The notes under the pieces are model-generated. The model searched no databases. It saw nothing but the letters and a program-made list of their open reading frames with translations, and was not told the DNA's origin. The position numbers were made by a program, and so were the translations under genes. This document shows, in pieces, positions 33,356 to 42,520 of a stretch of 64,000 nucleotides of DNA. Source of the DNA: an uncultured Clostridia bacterium (GTDB lineage: Bacteria; Bacillota; Clostridia; Christensenellales; Borkfalkiaceae); NCBI GenBank assembly GCA_934278995.1, contig CAKQWM010000001.1, positions 248,001 through 312,000 of the forward strand, given 5' to 3'. Within the stretch, counting starts at the first letter, position 1; the number at the start of each line of letters is the position of its first letter.

Positions 33356-33676
33356 ATGAAAGAAAAATTAAAAAAGCTATGGCAATGGCTCAGAAAGAAC
33401 GTTCTCAATCGAGAAATGCTCGTCTGGGTGTTGATAGCGGAAGTAATCTTCTGGTCTCCGTGCATTGTCACAGGCTTGCTTGCGGTATTTGTAAATAGTT
33501 GGTGGTGGACGGCGTTCGGAGCGGTTATTGCGTTCTGGTCGGCACCGTTCACACCTGCTATGCCGCTGCAGCTGGCTTTAGCCGTCGGGCTTAAGAAACT
33601 TTATCACGCTATCAAAAAACGAAAATCAAAAAAGAAAGAGGAGGCAAAAAATGCTGAAAATCAGGAAAGACGTTGA
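33356..33676 (+). CDS. Small phage membrane protein, 106 aa
   Basis: Two to three hydrophobic helices (WVLIAEVIFWSPCIVTGLLAV, WWWTAFGAVIAFWSAPF and MPLQLALAVGL) and a very basic tail (KKRKSKKKEE). No close ribosome site is seen. Its end overlaps the next gene. No family recognised; holin-like function is not supported by its place in the early operon. Confidence 0.65.
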   Translation: MKEKLKKLWQWLRKNVLNREMLVWVLIAEVIFWSPCIVTGLLAVFVNSWWWTAFGAVIAFWSAPFTPAMPLQLALAVGLKKLYHAIKKRKSKKKEEAKNAENQERR

Positions 33677-33956
33677 CATTAACAAACTTACCGAGTGTGG
33701 CTTTGTAAGTTTTAGAGTGTCAAGGTCTCACACAAACTATTACTTTGCGAGCAGACAAGGCGTTATGTTGCTCTGCAACAACGTTGTAAGGGAAATTTGG
33801 CGAGACGAGATATACGAAGACGATACTCGCATACATAGCGTGCCGAAATATCAAAAACGTGGCGTTGAACCCGAAGACGGTCTCTATGCTGCCATTAAGG
33901 CAGGGCTCGTAATAAGCAAGGAGGAAGAGGACGCAAATGAAAGTAAAGAACTGTAA
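33651..33956 (+). CDS. Hypothetical phage protein, 101 aa
   Basis: Starts behind GAGGAGGCAAAAA within the previous gene. Alpha/beta, with FVSFRVSRSHTNYYFASRQG and VVREIWRDEIYEDD. It overlaps the following gene by 20 bases. No family recognised. Confidence 0.68.
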   Translation: MLKIRKDVDINKLTECGFVSFRVSRSHTNYYFASRQGVMLLCNNVVREIWRDEIYEDDTRIHSVPKYQKRGVEPEDGLYAAIKAGLVISKEEEDANESKEL

Positions 33957-34125
33957 GGGCTGCGAACACTGCAAACGTCGTGTTTGGAGTTCCTACGTTC
34001 AGCCGAATAACTATCACGCTATCGGAGTGAGTCACGCTTACGCTTATTGCGATAAATATAAGATTCGCTGCTCTGACGTTCGGACGTGTAACGAAAGACT
34101 GCCAGAAAGTGAAACAAGGAGGTAA
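33937..34125 (+). CDS. Small Cys-rich phage protein, 62 aa
   Basis: Four cysteines in CKGCEHCKRR plus YCDKYKIRCSDVRTC suggest a zinc-binding mini-domain. AGGAGGAAGAGGACGCAA is its ribosome region inside the preceding gene. Role unknown. Confidence 0.68.
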   Translation: MKVKNCKGCEHCKRRVWSSYVQPNNYHAIGVSHAYAYCDKYKIRCSDVRTCNERLPESETRR

Positions 34126-34127
34126 TT

Positions 34128-34379
34128 ATGAAAAAAGTAAAGCCGATAACAAAAGCTGTGCTCAAACTCACTCTCCCGTTGCTTATCTCTATTTTAGCGA
34201 TAACGCAAGCTGTATGCACGGGTATGGCAATCAACGCAGAAGAAACCTTTGCTGCACTCGGATACGGGCAGGCAGCATTATCTACTGGTGTAATCGCCTC
34301 GTTTAGCTGGGCGTATCGCATATATCTTATAAAAAACATTAAAAAGGAGTCTCAAAATGGAAAACAAGGTAACATCTGA
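34128..34379 (+). CDS. Small phage membrane protein, 83 aa
   Basis: A basic start, a first helix (LTLPLLISILAITQAVCTGMAI), a short loop, a second hydrophobic segment (ALSTGVIASFSWAYRIYLI) and a Lys-rich end. GGAGGTAATT precedes the ATG. Unknown role; its end overlaps the next gene. Confidence 0.65.
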   Translation: MKKVKPITKAVLKLTLPLLISILAITQAVCTGMAINAEETFAALGYGQAALSTGVIASFSWAYRIYLIKNIKKESQNGKQGNI

Positions 34380-34818
34380 ACAAATTGAAAGAATCATTAA
34401 GAACGGCACGCTCGAGGTTCAAACGCTTGGAGATAAAACTACTCTTGTAAAGTTCACGACGAAAGAGGGGTTTGTAATTGTGGCGACGTCGTCCTGCGTT
34501 TCTCCCGAAAACTACGATAAGAAAATCGGCGAAGAGCTGTGTATGAGGGACATCAGAGATAAACTCTGGGAGCTTGAGGGTTACAGGCTGCAAAAAGAGC
34601 TCTGCGAAACAAAAGCAGAAACGGCAAAAGAAAGGGTCGAAGAAGAGGCAAACGAGCTGGAAAGCCGTGTCACGTCTCTTAACGGTTTTATCGGGACGCC
34701 TAAGTTCGATAACTTGAATGACGCCGCAAAGGACTACCTCATTCGCCAAAGAGACGTTATGTGGCAATACCTCGTAATTCTGCGTTGCAGATTGTCTATT
34801 TGGGAGGATAAGGCGTGA
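34357..34818 (+). CDS. Phage Gp49-like protein with helical C-terminal extension
   Basis: 153 aa. Residues ~8-85 match the Gp49 phage family (TLGDKTTLVKFTTKEGFVIV, SSCVSPENYDKKIGEELCM, KLWELEGYRL). Residues ~95-153 resemble a separate small phage protein (LNGFIGTPKFDNL, LIRQRDVMWQYLVILRCRL), so the two are fused here. Function unknown; this pair sits in early operons of clostridial phages. ATGA overlap with ssb. Confidence 0.75.
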   Translation: MENKVTSEQIERIIKNGTLEVQTLGDKTTLVKFTTKEGFVIVATSSCVSPENYDKKIGEELCMRDIRDKLWELEGYRLQKELCETKAETAKERVEEEANELESRVTSLNGFIGTPKFDNLNDAAKDYLIRQRDVMWQYLVILRCRLSIWEDKA

Positions 34819-35189
34819 ACAAACTGTTTTTAATCGGTAACCTCACGAAAGACCCTGAGGTTAGCACAACACAGAGTGGTTTATCTGTTTGCAGGTTTGG
34901 AATCGCCGTAAATAGACCATATCAAACCAACGGCGAAAAGACCTGTGACTTCTTTACGATAACCGTCTGGAGAACGCTTGCCGACAACTGCGGCAGGTAT
35001 CTCAAGAAAGGTAGCAAGGTGGCTGTTACAGCTCAACTGCAAAACCACTCGTATGAGGATAAGGACGGCACAAAACGCTCCAGAAACGAAATTGTCGCAG
35101 AGTCGGTTGAGTTTCTTAGTGGAAACCGTAACGACGCTCAGGGGGCGGCGGAGACGCCTCAATACGCAGACGACGATTATCCGTTCTAA
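34815..35189 (+). CDS. ssb: Single-stranded DNA-binding protein
   Basis: 124 aa. OB fold with KLFLIGNLTKDPEV, FGIAVNRPYQ, DFFTITVWRTLADNC and KGSKVAVTAQLQNHSY, followed by a short linker and the acidic tip DDDYPF that recruits partner proteins. It coats single-stranded DNA during phage replication and recombination. Overlaps the previous gene (ATGA-like, start at 34815). Confidence 0.95.
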   Translation: MNKLFLIGNLTKDPEVSTTQSGLSVCRFGIAVNRPYQTNGEKTCDFFTITVWRTLADNCGRYLKKGSKVAVTAQLQNHSYEDKDGTKRSRNEIVAESVEFLSGNRNDAQGAAETPQYADDDYPF

Positions 35190-35200
35190 CAGGAGGACTT

Positions 35201-35797
35201 ATGACAAATAAAAAAGACAAAATGCCTATCGAAGTAATCAGGGCGACGTTCTCTCCAAAAGTAACGATAGAGGAGGCTCAGGGCGTTTTTAAGGCGTCTG
35301 CCACCGATAAGACCGTTAGTCAGGTTATAGAATATCAAAACGACGTTGAAAGAAACCATATTTTGAACGCCGTCTCCGATTTTATGAAATCTAACGGAAT
35401 CAGCACTGCGTATCTTCTCAATAAGGACGTGCTGACGGATATTTTAATCGGCGGCAATAAACTTGCTGTAGAGCGTGATTCGTGGAAAAAAGAATACAAG
35501 CTCGCCGCAGCGGCTAATAAACAGCTTGCAGAGGCTCTCGATAGAAAGTGCGATACCTGCCCAGCTATGGAAAGGCTCCAGAAAGAAAGAGATTTGTTTG
35601 AGCTTATGCTCTTTGCTGTTGTCAGAAACAGCGGCGTGCTTTCTCTCGGTCTGACCCTACATAAAACCGAAGAGGAAATTTCAGAGAAAACGTTTGAAAC
35701 AATCGACGAGCTCAAAAAAATGATTGATATACCGAAGATAACCGAAATTATGAATCAGGCGACCAGACGTCGCAAAGGAGACAACAATGAAAAGTGA
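35201..35797 (+). CDS. Hypothetical phage protein, 198 aa
   Basis: Mostly helical, with an N-terminal alpha/beta segment, a coiled-coil ERDSWKKEYKLAAAANKQLAEA and a CDTCPAM pair of cysteines. ACAGGAGGACTT precedes the ATG. It is translationally overlapped with the next gene. No family recognised. Confidence 0.7.
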   Translation: MTNKKDKMPIEVIRATFSPKVTIEEAQGVFKASATDKTVSQVIEYQNDVERNHILNAVSDFMKSNGISTAYLLNKDVLTDILIGGNKLAVERDSWKKEYKLAAAANKQLAEALDRKCDTCPAMERLQKERDLFELMLFAVVRNSGVLSLGLTLHKTEEEISEKTFETIDELKKMIDIPKITEIMNQATRRRKGDNNEK

Positions 35798-36116
35798 TAA
35801 AAAGAACTACGAATTTGATTGCAACAAGTGTCTAAGAAAAGGCACCACAGCGTGCCAGCATTGTGTGTACGCCGCAATGCCAAGCGGAAAAATGAGTCGT
35901 CCCTCACTCTACAAAGAGAAAGAGGAAAATGCTCTCGATAAAAACATTGTTGTCGTATGTGTTATCGAACGCAAAAACGGCGAACTATTACCAAAAGAAC
36001 AACACGACGCAGTAAGACTTAAAGACATTAAGGCGGCGGTTAATGAACGCCTTAAGGACGGCAAGTCTATCCCAGACGAGTGGATAAAGGAGTATAACGA
36101 ACTCAGCAACAAATAA
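35787..36116 (+). CDS. Hypothetical Cys-motif phage protein, 109 aa
   Basis: Residues 11-28 hold four cysteines (FDCNKCLRKGTTACQHCVY), likely a zinc knuckle. The rest is charged, with LKDIKAAVNERLKDGKSI. It precedes the late regulator gene. No family recognised. Confidence 0.65.
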   Translation: MKSDKKNYEFDCNKCLRKGTTACQHCVYAAMPSGKMSRPSLYKEKEENALDKNIVVVCVIERKNGELLPKEQHDAVRLKDIKAAVNERLKDGKSIPDEWIKEYNELSNK

Positions 36117-36126
36117 GGAGGCGTTT

Positions 36127-36462
36127 ATGGCGAGGCAAAAAATGTACTTCAAGTACGAGATACCGACAAGTATTGTGGAAATAGTCAAAGCTGTTTGTAG
36201 TGACTACGACCGCAGGGAAAAACAGATAAAGCACGGTATAGTCACGGGCGATGTTCTGGCTACTTATGTGCGTCTTAACAATATCGTCGATTGTGCTCTC
36301 GAAGACATTGAAGTCGGAATCAGAAAAGATATTCTCAAGGACATACAGTATCGCAGAGGTTACGACTTTTCGCCAGCCTCGCCGCTTATATCCAAGAATA
36401 CATACTATCGGCGTAAGAGAAAACTTATATACGATATAGCTGTCGGACTTGCTCTTATGTAG
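36127..36462 (+). CDS. ArpU/RinA-like late transcription regulator
   Basis: 111 aa. It has a conserved layout with small Firmicutes phage regulators of late genes: a helical core (DVLATYVRLNNIVDCALEDI), then SKNTYYRRKRKLIYDIAVGL at the C-terminus. It is the last gene before the non-coding switch region and the terminase, the classical place for a late activator. It probably acts on the promoter region at ~36550-36600. Family assignment is by pattern and position. Confidence 0.65.
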   Translation: MARQKMYFKYEIPTSIVEIVKAVCSDYDRREKQIKHGIVTGDVLATYVRLNNIVDCALEDIEVGIRKDILKDIQYRRGYDFSPASPLISKNTYYRRKRKLIYDIAVGLALM

Positions 36463-36582
36463 CTATATATAAATAATAAAAATATAAACGAGTTATGTAA
36501 GATTGTAATTATATACTACTAAAGCATATCGACAAAAACAAGCCCCAGCATAAATGGTGACTATTCATACTTAATCAAGTGA

Positions 36583-36670
36583 TAAAATAGATTTTAGAAT
36601 ATGTGCCATATACCCTTTGAGGTTAGAGCCCTTTTATTCCAAGCAGGAGTAACTGGGCTCATTTTGTTTT
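36583..36670 (+). promoter_or_regulatory. Late leader A: promoter-like -10 and structured terminator before terS
   Basis: TGATAAAAT (extended -10) is followed by AGAATATGTGCCATAT and a stem: GAGCCC (36626-36631) with GGGCTC (36655-36660), enclosing an inner stem TTATTCC/GGAGTAA, then ATTTTGTTTT. The same layout recurs at 52975. No good -35 is seen, which fits an activator-dependent promoter. Confidence 0.6.
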
Positions 36671-36683
36671 CAGGAGTAACGAA

Positions 36684-37265
36684 ATGAGTCAAAAAAAAGA
36701 AACGGTGCCGAAAAAGAAATCGGCAAATAAAAAAGGAGCGGTTAGAAACGAAAAAGGTCAATTCGTAAAAGGCAATGTTATAGGCGAAGAGACACGCTTT
36801 CAAAAGGAAAATGCTGCTGCCTGCAAATTCAAAGAGGAATACTGCGACAAGATAATAGATTTTTTCGGTAAGCCTGCTACCAGAGTGGAATACAAGGAAA
36901 CCTACTTTAAAGGCGAACTTACATCAAGAACACCTGTCGTGGTAGCAACCGAATATCCGACGTTTGAATTGTTTGCGGCGAGTTTGGGCGTAACTACTGA
37001 GACCGTAAAAAACTGGACGGAAATAAGCCCCCGTTTTAAGGTCTGTTACGCACGTGCAAAGGAAATGCAGCTCGGAAAGCTTACGGCAAATGCGGTTTCA
37101 GGCTTGTATAACCCTGTATATGCCAAGTTTGAGGCAGTAAACAATCACGGCAAAGCTGACAAGCAGGAAGTTGATACAACCGTCGTTACGGGCGTAGACG
37201 ATAAAACGCTTGCAATCATACAACGTGTAGGAGAACGGCTCAATGGCAAAAAAGAAGACGGCTAA
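36684..37265 (+). CDS. Terminase small subunit (probable)
   Basis: 193 aa. A Lys-rich start (KKKSANKKGAVRNEKGQFVKG, as in several phage small terminases), then a helical core with a terminase-like HTH (PTFELFAASLGVTTETVKNW) and a C-terminal YNPVYAKFEAVNNHGKAD segment that is typical of the family. It selects phage DNA for packaging. It overlaps the large-subunit gene by 23 bases and is preceded by CAGGAG right after leader A. Confidence 0.82.
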   Translation: MSQKKETVPKKKSANKKGAVRNEKGQFVKGNVIGEETRFQKENAAACKFKEEYCDKIIDFFGKPATRVEYKETYFKGELTSRTPVVVATEYPTFELFAASLGVTTETVKNWTEISPRFKVCYARAKEMQLGKLTANAVSGLYNPVYAKFEAVNNHGKADKQEVDTTVVTGVDDKTLAIIQRVGERLNGKKEDG

Positions 37266-38787
37266 AATAACCGCCGCCACCTATGGCGAATATATACAGC
37301 AGATTCTTAAAGCCGAGTTTGATTATTGCCGTGACAACGTTGTTTACTGGGCAAATACCTATTGTGTTATAGAAGACAAAGACTCCCCCGAGATAATTGT
37401 CCCGTTCAAAGGCTGGGACGCTCAGAATCAGACGCTTAGAGACTTTGATACCTATCGTTTGAATCTTATACTCAAGGCTCGACAAATGGGTATTACGTGG
37501 ATAGCTCTTTACTATTGCACGCACGACTTAATGTTTAATCTCGGACATACTGTCGTGGCTCTTTCTAAGACGGAAGACGACGCAAAAGAGCTTGTCAGGC
37601 GTATGAGTGTTATTCTCGATAACCAACCAGAGATATTGCACGCAGGCGGTCTAAAGTATGTGGCGACGGCGAGCACGATAACCATTACGGACGGCGGCGG
37701 ACGTCTGAAATCAACATTTAAGGCTTTTCCTGCGTCTCCTGCTGCAGGGCGTTCATTTACAGGCAATATTCTGTTGCTTGACGAGTGGGCGTTTCAAGAG
37801 GCGGCGGACGAAATCTGGACGTCGGCATATCCGACAATAAACCGTCCTACAGGCGGTAAAGTAATCGGACTGTCTACTATAAAGAAAGGCACGCTGTTTG
37901 AGTCTCTCTGGACGTCAGAGAACGCCTTTCATAAGATATTCCTCTCAGCGTTCTCAGACCCTCGTAGAACGCAAGAGTGGTATGAACAGACGGCTACGGA
38001 CTTAGGCGTTAAGGTCAAGCAAGAATATCCGAGAACTGCGGAAGAGGCTCTCAGCAATCTCGGCGGCAGCTTTTTCTCGGAGTTTGACTTTAGTCTGCAT
38101 ACTTGCGAACCTTTCAAGATTCCGTCCGACTGGACTATTTACAACACTATGGACTATGGTCTGGATATGTTTGCTCATTACAAGGTTGCAATCGATAATG
38201 AGAAAAATGTCTACGTGTTCCACGAAATTTATCAAAGCAATTTGATTATATCGGATGCAGCGGCAAAAGTGCTGCTCGCAGAAAGTGTTGAGAATGAGGA
38301 CGGTTCAGTATCCCAGTGGTATCCGCCGAGAGTTAGGCTCGCTCCTCCAGACCTTTGGAATCGCAACCAAGAGAGCGGAAAAAGCAAAGCTCTCGTTTTT
38401 GAAGAAAACGGTCTCGAGCTCGTAAAGTCAAACAATGACAGAAGTGCAGGCTGGTTGTCTATAAAAGAGTTGTTAAAGCCGCAGTTTACGCCTGACGGAA
38501 AGAAATATGCTCGATTAAAGATATTCCGCACCTGCACGAATCTCATACGGACGTTGCCACAGATTTTGATAGACGAAAAGAACCCAGACGATTGTGCGAA
38601 AGAACCTCACGAACTCACGCACGCCCCTGACGCTCTTCGATACTTTGCAATCTACTGGACGCAGCCGCCCGAACAGCAAAAGCCTAAGCGTGTTAAGTAT
38701 AGAGCCGATATTCTGGAGGACTACTTAAACGCCTCAGAGGCTGAACGACAACTAATTATCAAGAAATATGGAGAACCCGACCTATGA
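37243..38787 (+). CDS. terL: Terminase large subunit
   Basis: 514 aa. N-terminal packaging ATPase: Walker A-like LKARQMGIT (about residue 77), Walker B ILLLDEWAF (about 175-183) with the catalytic Glu, and GLSTIKKGT coupling motif. The C-terminal half is the RNase-H-like nuclease (YNTMDYGLDM with first Asp; HAPDALRYF near the end). It pumps DNA into proheads and cuts it. ATGA overlap with the portal gene. Confidence 0.95.
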   Translation: MAKKKTAKITAATYGEYIQQILKAEFDYCRDNVVYWANTYCVIEDKDSPEIIVPFKGWDAQNQTLRDFDTYRLNLILKARQMGITWIALYYCTHDLMFNLGHTVVALSKTEDDAKELVRRMSVILDNQPEILHAGGLKYVATASTITITDGGGRLKSTFKAFPASPAAGRSFTGNILLLDEWAFQEAADEIWTSAYPTINRPTGGKVIGLSTIKKGTLFESLWTSENAFHKIFLSAFSDPRRTQEWYEQTATDLGVKVKQEYPRTAEEALSNLGGSFFSEFDFSLHTCEPFKIPSDWTIYNTMDYGLDMFAHYKVAIDNEKNVYVFHEIYQSNLIISDAAAKVLLAESVENEDGSVSQWYPPRVRLAPPDLWNRNQESGKSKALVFEENGLELVKSNNDRSAGWLSIKELLKPQFTPDGKKYARLKIFRTCTNLIRTLPQILIDEKNPDDCAKEPHELTHAPDALRYFAIYWTQPPEQQKPKRVKYRADILEDYLNASEAERQLIIKKYGEPDL

Positions 38788-40718
38788 AAATAGAAATCGA
38801 AGATACCAAACTTACGTTTTTTCAGGAACTTTACCACGAGGCAAGGTCTTTTTCCGACGAAACGTATAGAAAACTGGAACAACACTTGCAACAGTATAAA
38901 GGCTCGACAAAAATAGACGGCTCCGATACTGAGGCGACTCAGATACGAAACATAACGTATGAACTTGTCGAATCTCAGGTAACGAGCTATCTTCCGAACC
39001 CAGCCGTTACCCCGAAAATGTTTAGCGAAAGGAACGAGAGAAACGCAAAAAGCATTGAGTATTTACTCAAAAACAAGCGAAACGAGCTCCCGTTTGAGAA
39101 ACTAAACGACCTCGACGAGAGATATAACCCTATTTACGGCGGTTCTATCTGGCTTATTGAGTGGGATAACTCAATAATCACGCACAACACCGTCGGAGAC
39201 GTTAGAGTCAGCTGTCTGAGCCCTAAACGCTTCACAGGACAGCCGAATATTTATGACGTTAAGGATATGGAATATTGCTTTATCGAGTTTGAAACAACTA
39301 AAGAGGAAATAGTCCGCAAATATGGCGTTTCGCCTACGGTGGCGGAAGATACAGAGTCTGAAGAGAGTGCAGACGATAAAACCGCAACGCTTTATGTCTG
39401 CTATTACAAAAACGACGAAGACAAGGTCTGTCAGTATGTTTGGAGCGGAGATACTGAACTGCTCGACATTGAAGACTATTACGCAAGAAAACGTAAAATC
39501 TGCAAAAATTGCGGCAAACGAGAGGAAATCTGCTCCTGCGACAAACCCGTTTACGAGACTCTCAACGAAGAATACGAAGAGCTTATCGAAGACGTGCACC
39601 TTTCGGACGGCAACGTGATTCCTGCTATGAGCACAGTAATCAAGGACGGGCAGGTAGAAATGACTACCGAAAAACAGCCGCTTTATCTCGATAACGGACA
39701 AATGGCATTTGACGACCTCGGCTTGCCAATTATGCAAGACGTGCCTATTCCGAAGACTGAACAGACAAAACTACCGTTTTACACGCCCAATATTTTACCT
39801 GTGGTAATCAGAAAAAACACCTCAGAAGAAGATAACCTGCTCGGGCAATCTGACTGCGAATTTATCAGACCGCAGCAGCAGGCAATAAACAAAATAGAAA
39901 GCCGTATCCTTGAGAAATTGCTCGGTAGCGGCGTTTATCCTATCGTCCCTGAGGGGTTTACAGGAGACCTTGATAACAGCCTTTGGAAGAAAGTTTTTAA
40001 GGCAACACAAGCTAATTATAAGCTTTTCGGTAGAGTCGATTTACAGGTGGATATATCTCGTGACGTTCAGCAGTCGGACAGGCTTTACGACCAAGCAAAA
40101 AGACTGCTCGGCATTACAGACAGCTATCAGGGACAGTATGACAGTTCTGCTCAAAGCGGCAAGGCAAAGCAGATACAGGTAGCTCAGGCTGCAGGACGTC
40201 TCGATAGTAAGCGACAAATGAAAAATGCTGCTTATGCAGAAATCGACCAAATAATTTTTCAATATTATCTTGCTTACGCCGACGAACCAAGACCAGCAAC
40301 CTACATAGACGCTCAGGGTAGGCGGCAAAACTATATGTTCAATCGCTACGATTTTATTGAGAGAGACGCCGCAGGCGAGTATTACTACAACGACGAATAT
40401 CTCTTCTCTACGGACGCAACAATCGACGTTGAAAAATCAAGAGAGACGCTCTGGCAGGAAAACAGAGCAAACTTCCAACAAGGTGCATACGGAGACCCTG
40501 CATTACCTCAGACACAACTCATATTCTGGCAAAATCAGGAAATGGCTCATTATCCGTGGGCACACGATAACGTCGAGCGTATTAAAGCCGAAATTGCACG
40601 TCAGCAAGAATTGCAGCAAATGCAGACACGAATTGACGGCTTGTCAAAAGAGGTTGACGGTAGAAAAGGATATGAGGAATATCTCCTCGAAAAACTTACG
40701 GGAGGGAATAAGCAATGA
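38784..40718 (+). CDS. Portal protein with inserted zinc-knuckle-like motif
   Basis: 644 aa. Portal features: VESQVTSYLPNPAVTP near residue 60, GGSIWLIEWDNS, and a helical C-terminal half with QQQAINKIESRILEKLLGSG and GRVDLQVDISRDV. It forms the dodecameric DNA gate and suits a P22-like podovirus. An insertion around residues 239-253 (CKNCGKREEICSC) looks like a small zinc-binding knuckle not expected in portals. Start overlaps terL. Confidence 0.88.
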   Translation: MKIEIEDTKLTFFQELYHEARSFSDETYRKLEQHLQQYKGSTKIDGSDTEATQIRNITYELVESQVTSYLPNPAVTPKMFSERNERNAKSIEYLLKNKRNELPFEKLNDLDERYNPIYGGSIWLIEWDNSIITHNTVGDVRVSCLSPKRFTGQPNIYDVKDMEYCFIEFETTKEEIVRKYGVSPTVAEDTESEESADDKTATLYVCYYKNDEDKVCQYVWSGDTELLDIEDYYARKRKICKNCGKREEICSCDKPVYETLNEEYEELIEDVHLSDGNVIPAMSTVIKDGQVEMTTEKQPLYLDNGQMAFDDLGLPIMQDVPIPKTEQTKLPFYTPNILPVVIRKNTSEEDNLLGQSDCEFIRPQQQAINKIESRILEKLLGSGVYPIVPEGFTGDLDNSLWKKVFKATQANYKLFGRVDLQVDISRDVQQSDRLYDQAKRLLGITDSYQGQYDSSAQSGKAKQIQVAQAAGRLDSKRQMKNAAYAEIDQIIFQYYLAYADEPRPATYIDAQGRRQNYMFNRYDFIERDAAGEYYYNDEYLFSTDATIDVEKSRETLWQENRANFQQGAYGDPALPQTQLIFWQNQEMAHYPWAHDNVERIKAEIARQQELQQMQTRIDGLSKEVDGRKGYEEYLLEKLTGGNKQ

Positions 40719-42499
40719 GAAAACTTAAAGACCCTATATCTACATCAAAAGTGACAAAAACAAAACCTATAAACCTCGATTATGAGGGGAACATCGGAAC
40801 AAGGCAACCTGTAGACACCGAAACGTTCTACACTCCTCAACCCGTGGCACCGACACTCCCCGAAAAAACACGTCTTAACGTCGATACGAGTTATCTTAAG
40901 AATGTAAACGGCTTAGGTCAACCACTCCCGAAAGACGGTCTGCTGCCTGTTACGCCGACTTATGCAAATGCTGGTATGGCGGCAGAAAATATTACTCCTA
41001 CAACGCCGACTATTTCAACAACACCAGAAACTACGACCGAACCCGTCGATTCTTACGAGCAATGGCTCCAAAAGAACGCAGACACCTACAAAAATACATA
41101 TAACAGCACCGTAGAGGCTATTGACAAAAACGCAGAATCTGCAAAGCAGGCGGCGGAAAATCAAAGGATACAGGCAGAACAGAACGCAGAGAGGGAAAGA
41201 GAACGTGCTAACGTTGACGCTCGTTCCAGTTACGCTCAAAATTTGTCTCAATACGGCAAAGTGGGCGAGCAAATGCAAAATATGGGTTTAAGCGGTAGCG
41301 GATACGGAGAATACCTGAACGCTCAGGCTTATGCTCAGCAGCGAGCTGAACAGCAAGCCGCAAACGCAAGTGCGACCGCCGCCAAGAGGGACGCTCAATA
41401 TACCGCCGACCAGACAAAACTTGCTGCCGACCAACAGGCTAACAGCGACAAGCTTAATGCAAAGCTTAGCTATGAGCAAAACGTCAATCAGAACGCTGGC
41501 GAACTTGCCAAATATCAGCAACAGAAAGCCGAAGAGGCAAAAGCAAAAGCAGAACAGGAAGAGGCTGAAAGAAAGGCTGCTTACGCAGAACTGCTCTCGC
41601 AAGCAAACAACGGCTCTTACTCTAAAGAGCAACTACAAGAGCTTGCAACGAAATACGGCTTATCCGAAAGCGATATTGCAGGCATTACCGACGCAGCCGA
41701 CAAATACAAGCAGTCTAAGTATTCCGAAAACTACGCAAGTGCTATCGATAACATCAACCAATACGGCTCTGAACTCGAGTCTGACTATCTCGACAACCTG
41801 CTTGAACTCGACTACATCTCTAAAGAGCAATACGACTCTCTCAAGGAAAAATACAACAATAAAGTCGCTCTCGAATCGAAGAAGAAAATCGAGGAAAGTA
41901 TGGAAAGCGGAGACTACGGCTCTATTGAGGCTACTCTAGAGAACGCTGACAAACTCTATGCTGACAAGAAAATTTCCCAGAGCGAGTATCAGGATATTTA
42001 CGGTAGAGGTCAAGAGGCGGCGATTTCTGGGCTTGTCGGCAAAGATTACGGCGGCAATTTTGCGGGCTCCATTAACGATTTTGCCGAGGCAAATAAGGAA
42101 CTCGACGATATGTATGCTGCAGGAAAGTTGTCTAAAGAAAAATATGACAGCTTGAAAGCAAAACTCAACGAGAAAAACGCTAAAGGCGTTACCGTTTATG
42201 TTCAAGGTCTCGGAAGTGGACGCAAGAACGACGACATCGATATTACTATCGGTCAAGGCTCCAGAAACAAAAAGAAAGAATACGACTTACTCTGCGGAGA
42301 CGAAGTTACAGACCCGAACGCAAAAGAGGCTCTCAACAAACACGCCACAGGCGGAACGGGAGCTCCGAGCAACGGAACTCTCGTTGTATATGCAGGCAAA
42401 ATGTATATCTATACAAAGAAAGGTTGGAGAAATGTTATCAGCGACCACAGCAAAATCGAGGACGCTATCGCCGATTATCTCAAAAACAATAAGAAATAA
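40715..42499 (+). CDS. Long coiled-coil virion-associated protein, 594 aa
   Basis: A Pro/Thr-rich start of ~115 residues, then a Gln/Ala/Glu-rich coiled coil from ~130 to 290 (AESAKQAAENQRIQAEQNAE and similar), a mid region with repeated LSKEKYDSLKAKL-like units (EQYDSLKEK, QSEYQDIYGR, KEKYDSLKAK), and a small C-terminal domain (GTLVVYAGKMYIYTKKGW). It lies between portal and the polyvalent giant, the position of internal or ejected virion proteins in short-tailed phages. Function inferred from place only. Confidence 0.7.
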   Translation: MRKLKDPISTSKVTKTKPINLDYEGNIGTRQPVDTETFYTPQPVAPTLPEKTRLNVDTSYLKNVNGLGQPLPKDGLLPVTPTYANAGMAAENITPTTPTISTTPETTTEPVDSYEQWLQKNADTYKNTYNSTVEAIDKNAESAKQAAENQRIQAEQNAERERERANVDARSSYAQNLSQYGKVGEQMQNMGLSGSGYGEYLNAQAYAQQRAEQQAANASATAAKRDAQYTADQTKLAADQQANSDKLNAKLSYEQNVNQNAGELAKYQQQKAEEAKAKAEQEEAERKAAYAELLSQANNGSYSKEQLQELATKYGLSESDIAGITDAADKYKQSKYSENYASAIDNINQYGSELESDYLDNLLELDYISKEQYDSLKEKYNNKVALESKKKIEESMESGDYGSIEATLENADKLYADKKISQSEYQDIYGRGQEAAISGLVGKDYGGNFAGSINDFAEANKELDDMYAAGKLSKEKYDSLKAKLNEKNAKGVTVYVQGLGSGRKNDDIDITIGQGSRNKKKEYDLLCGDEVTDPNAKEALNKHATGGTGAPSNGTLVVYAGKMYIYTKKGWRNVISDHSKIEDAIADYLKNNKK

Positions 42500-42520
42500 C
42501 CCTCAAGATAGGAGATTTAT

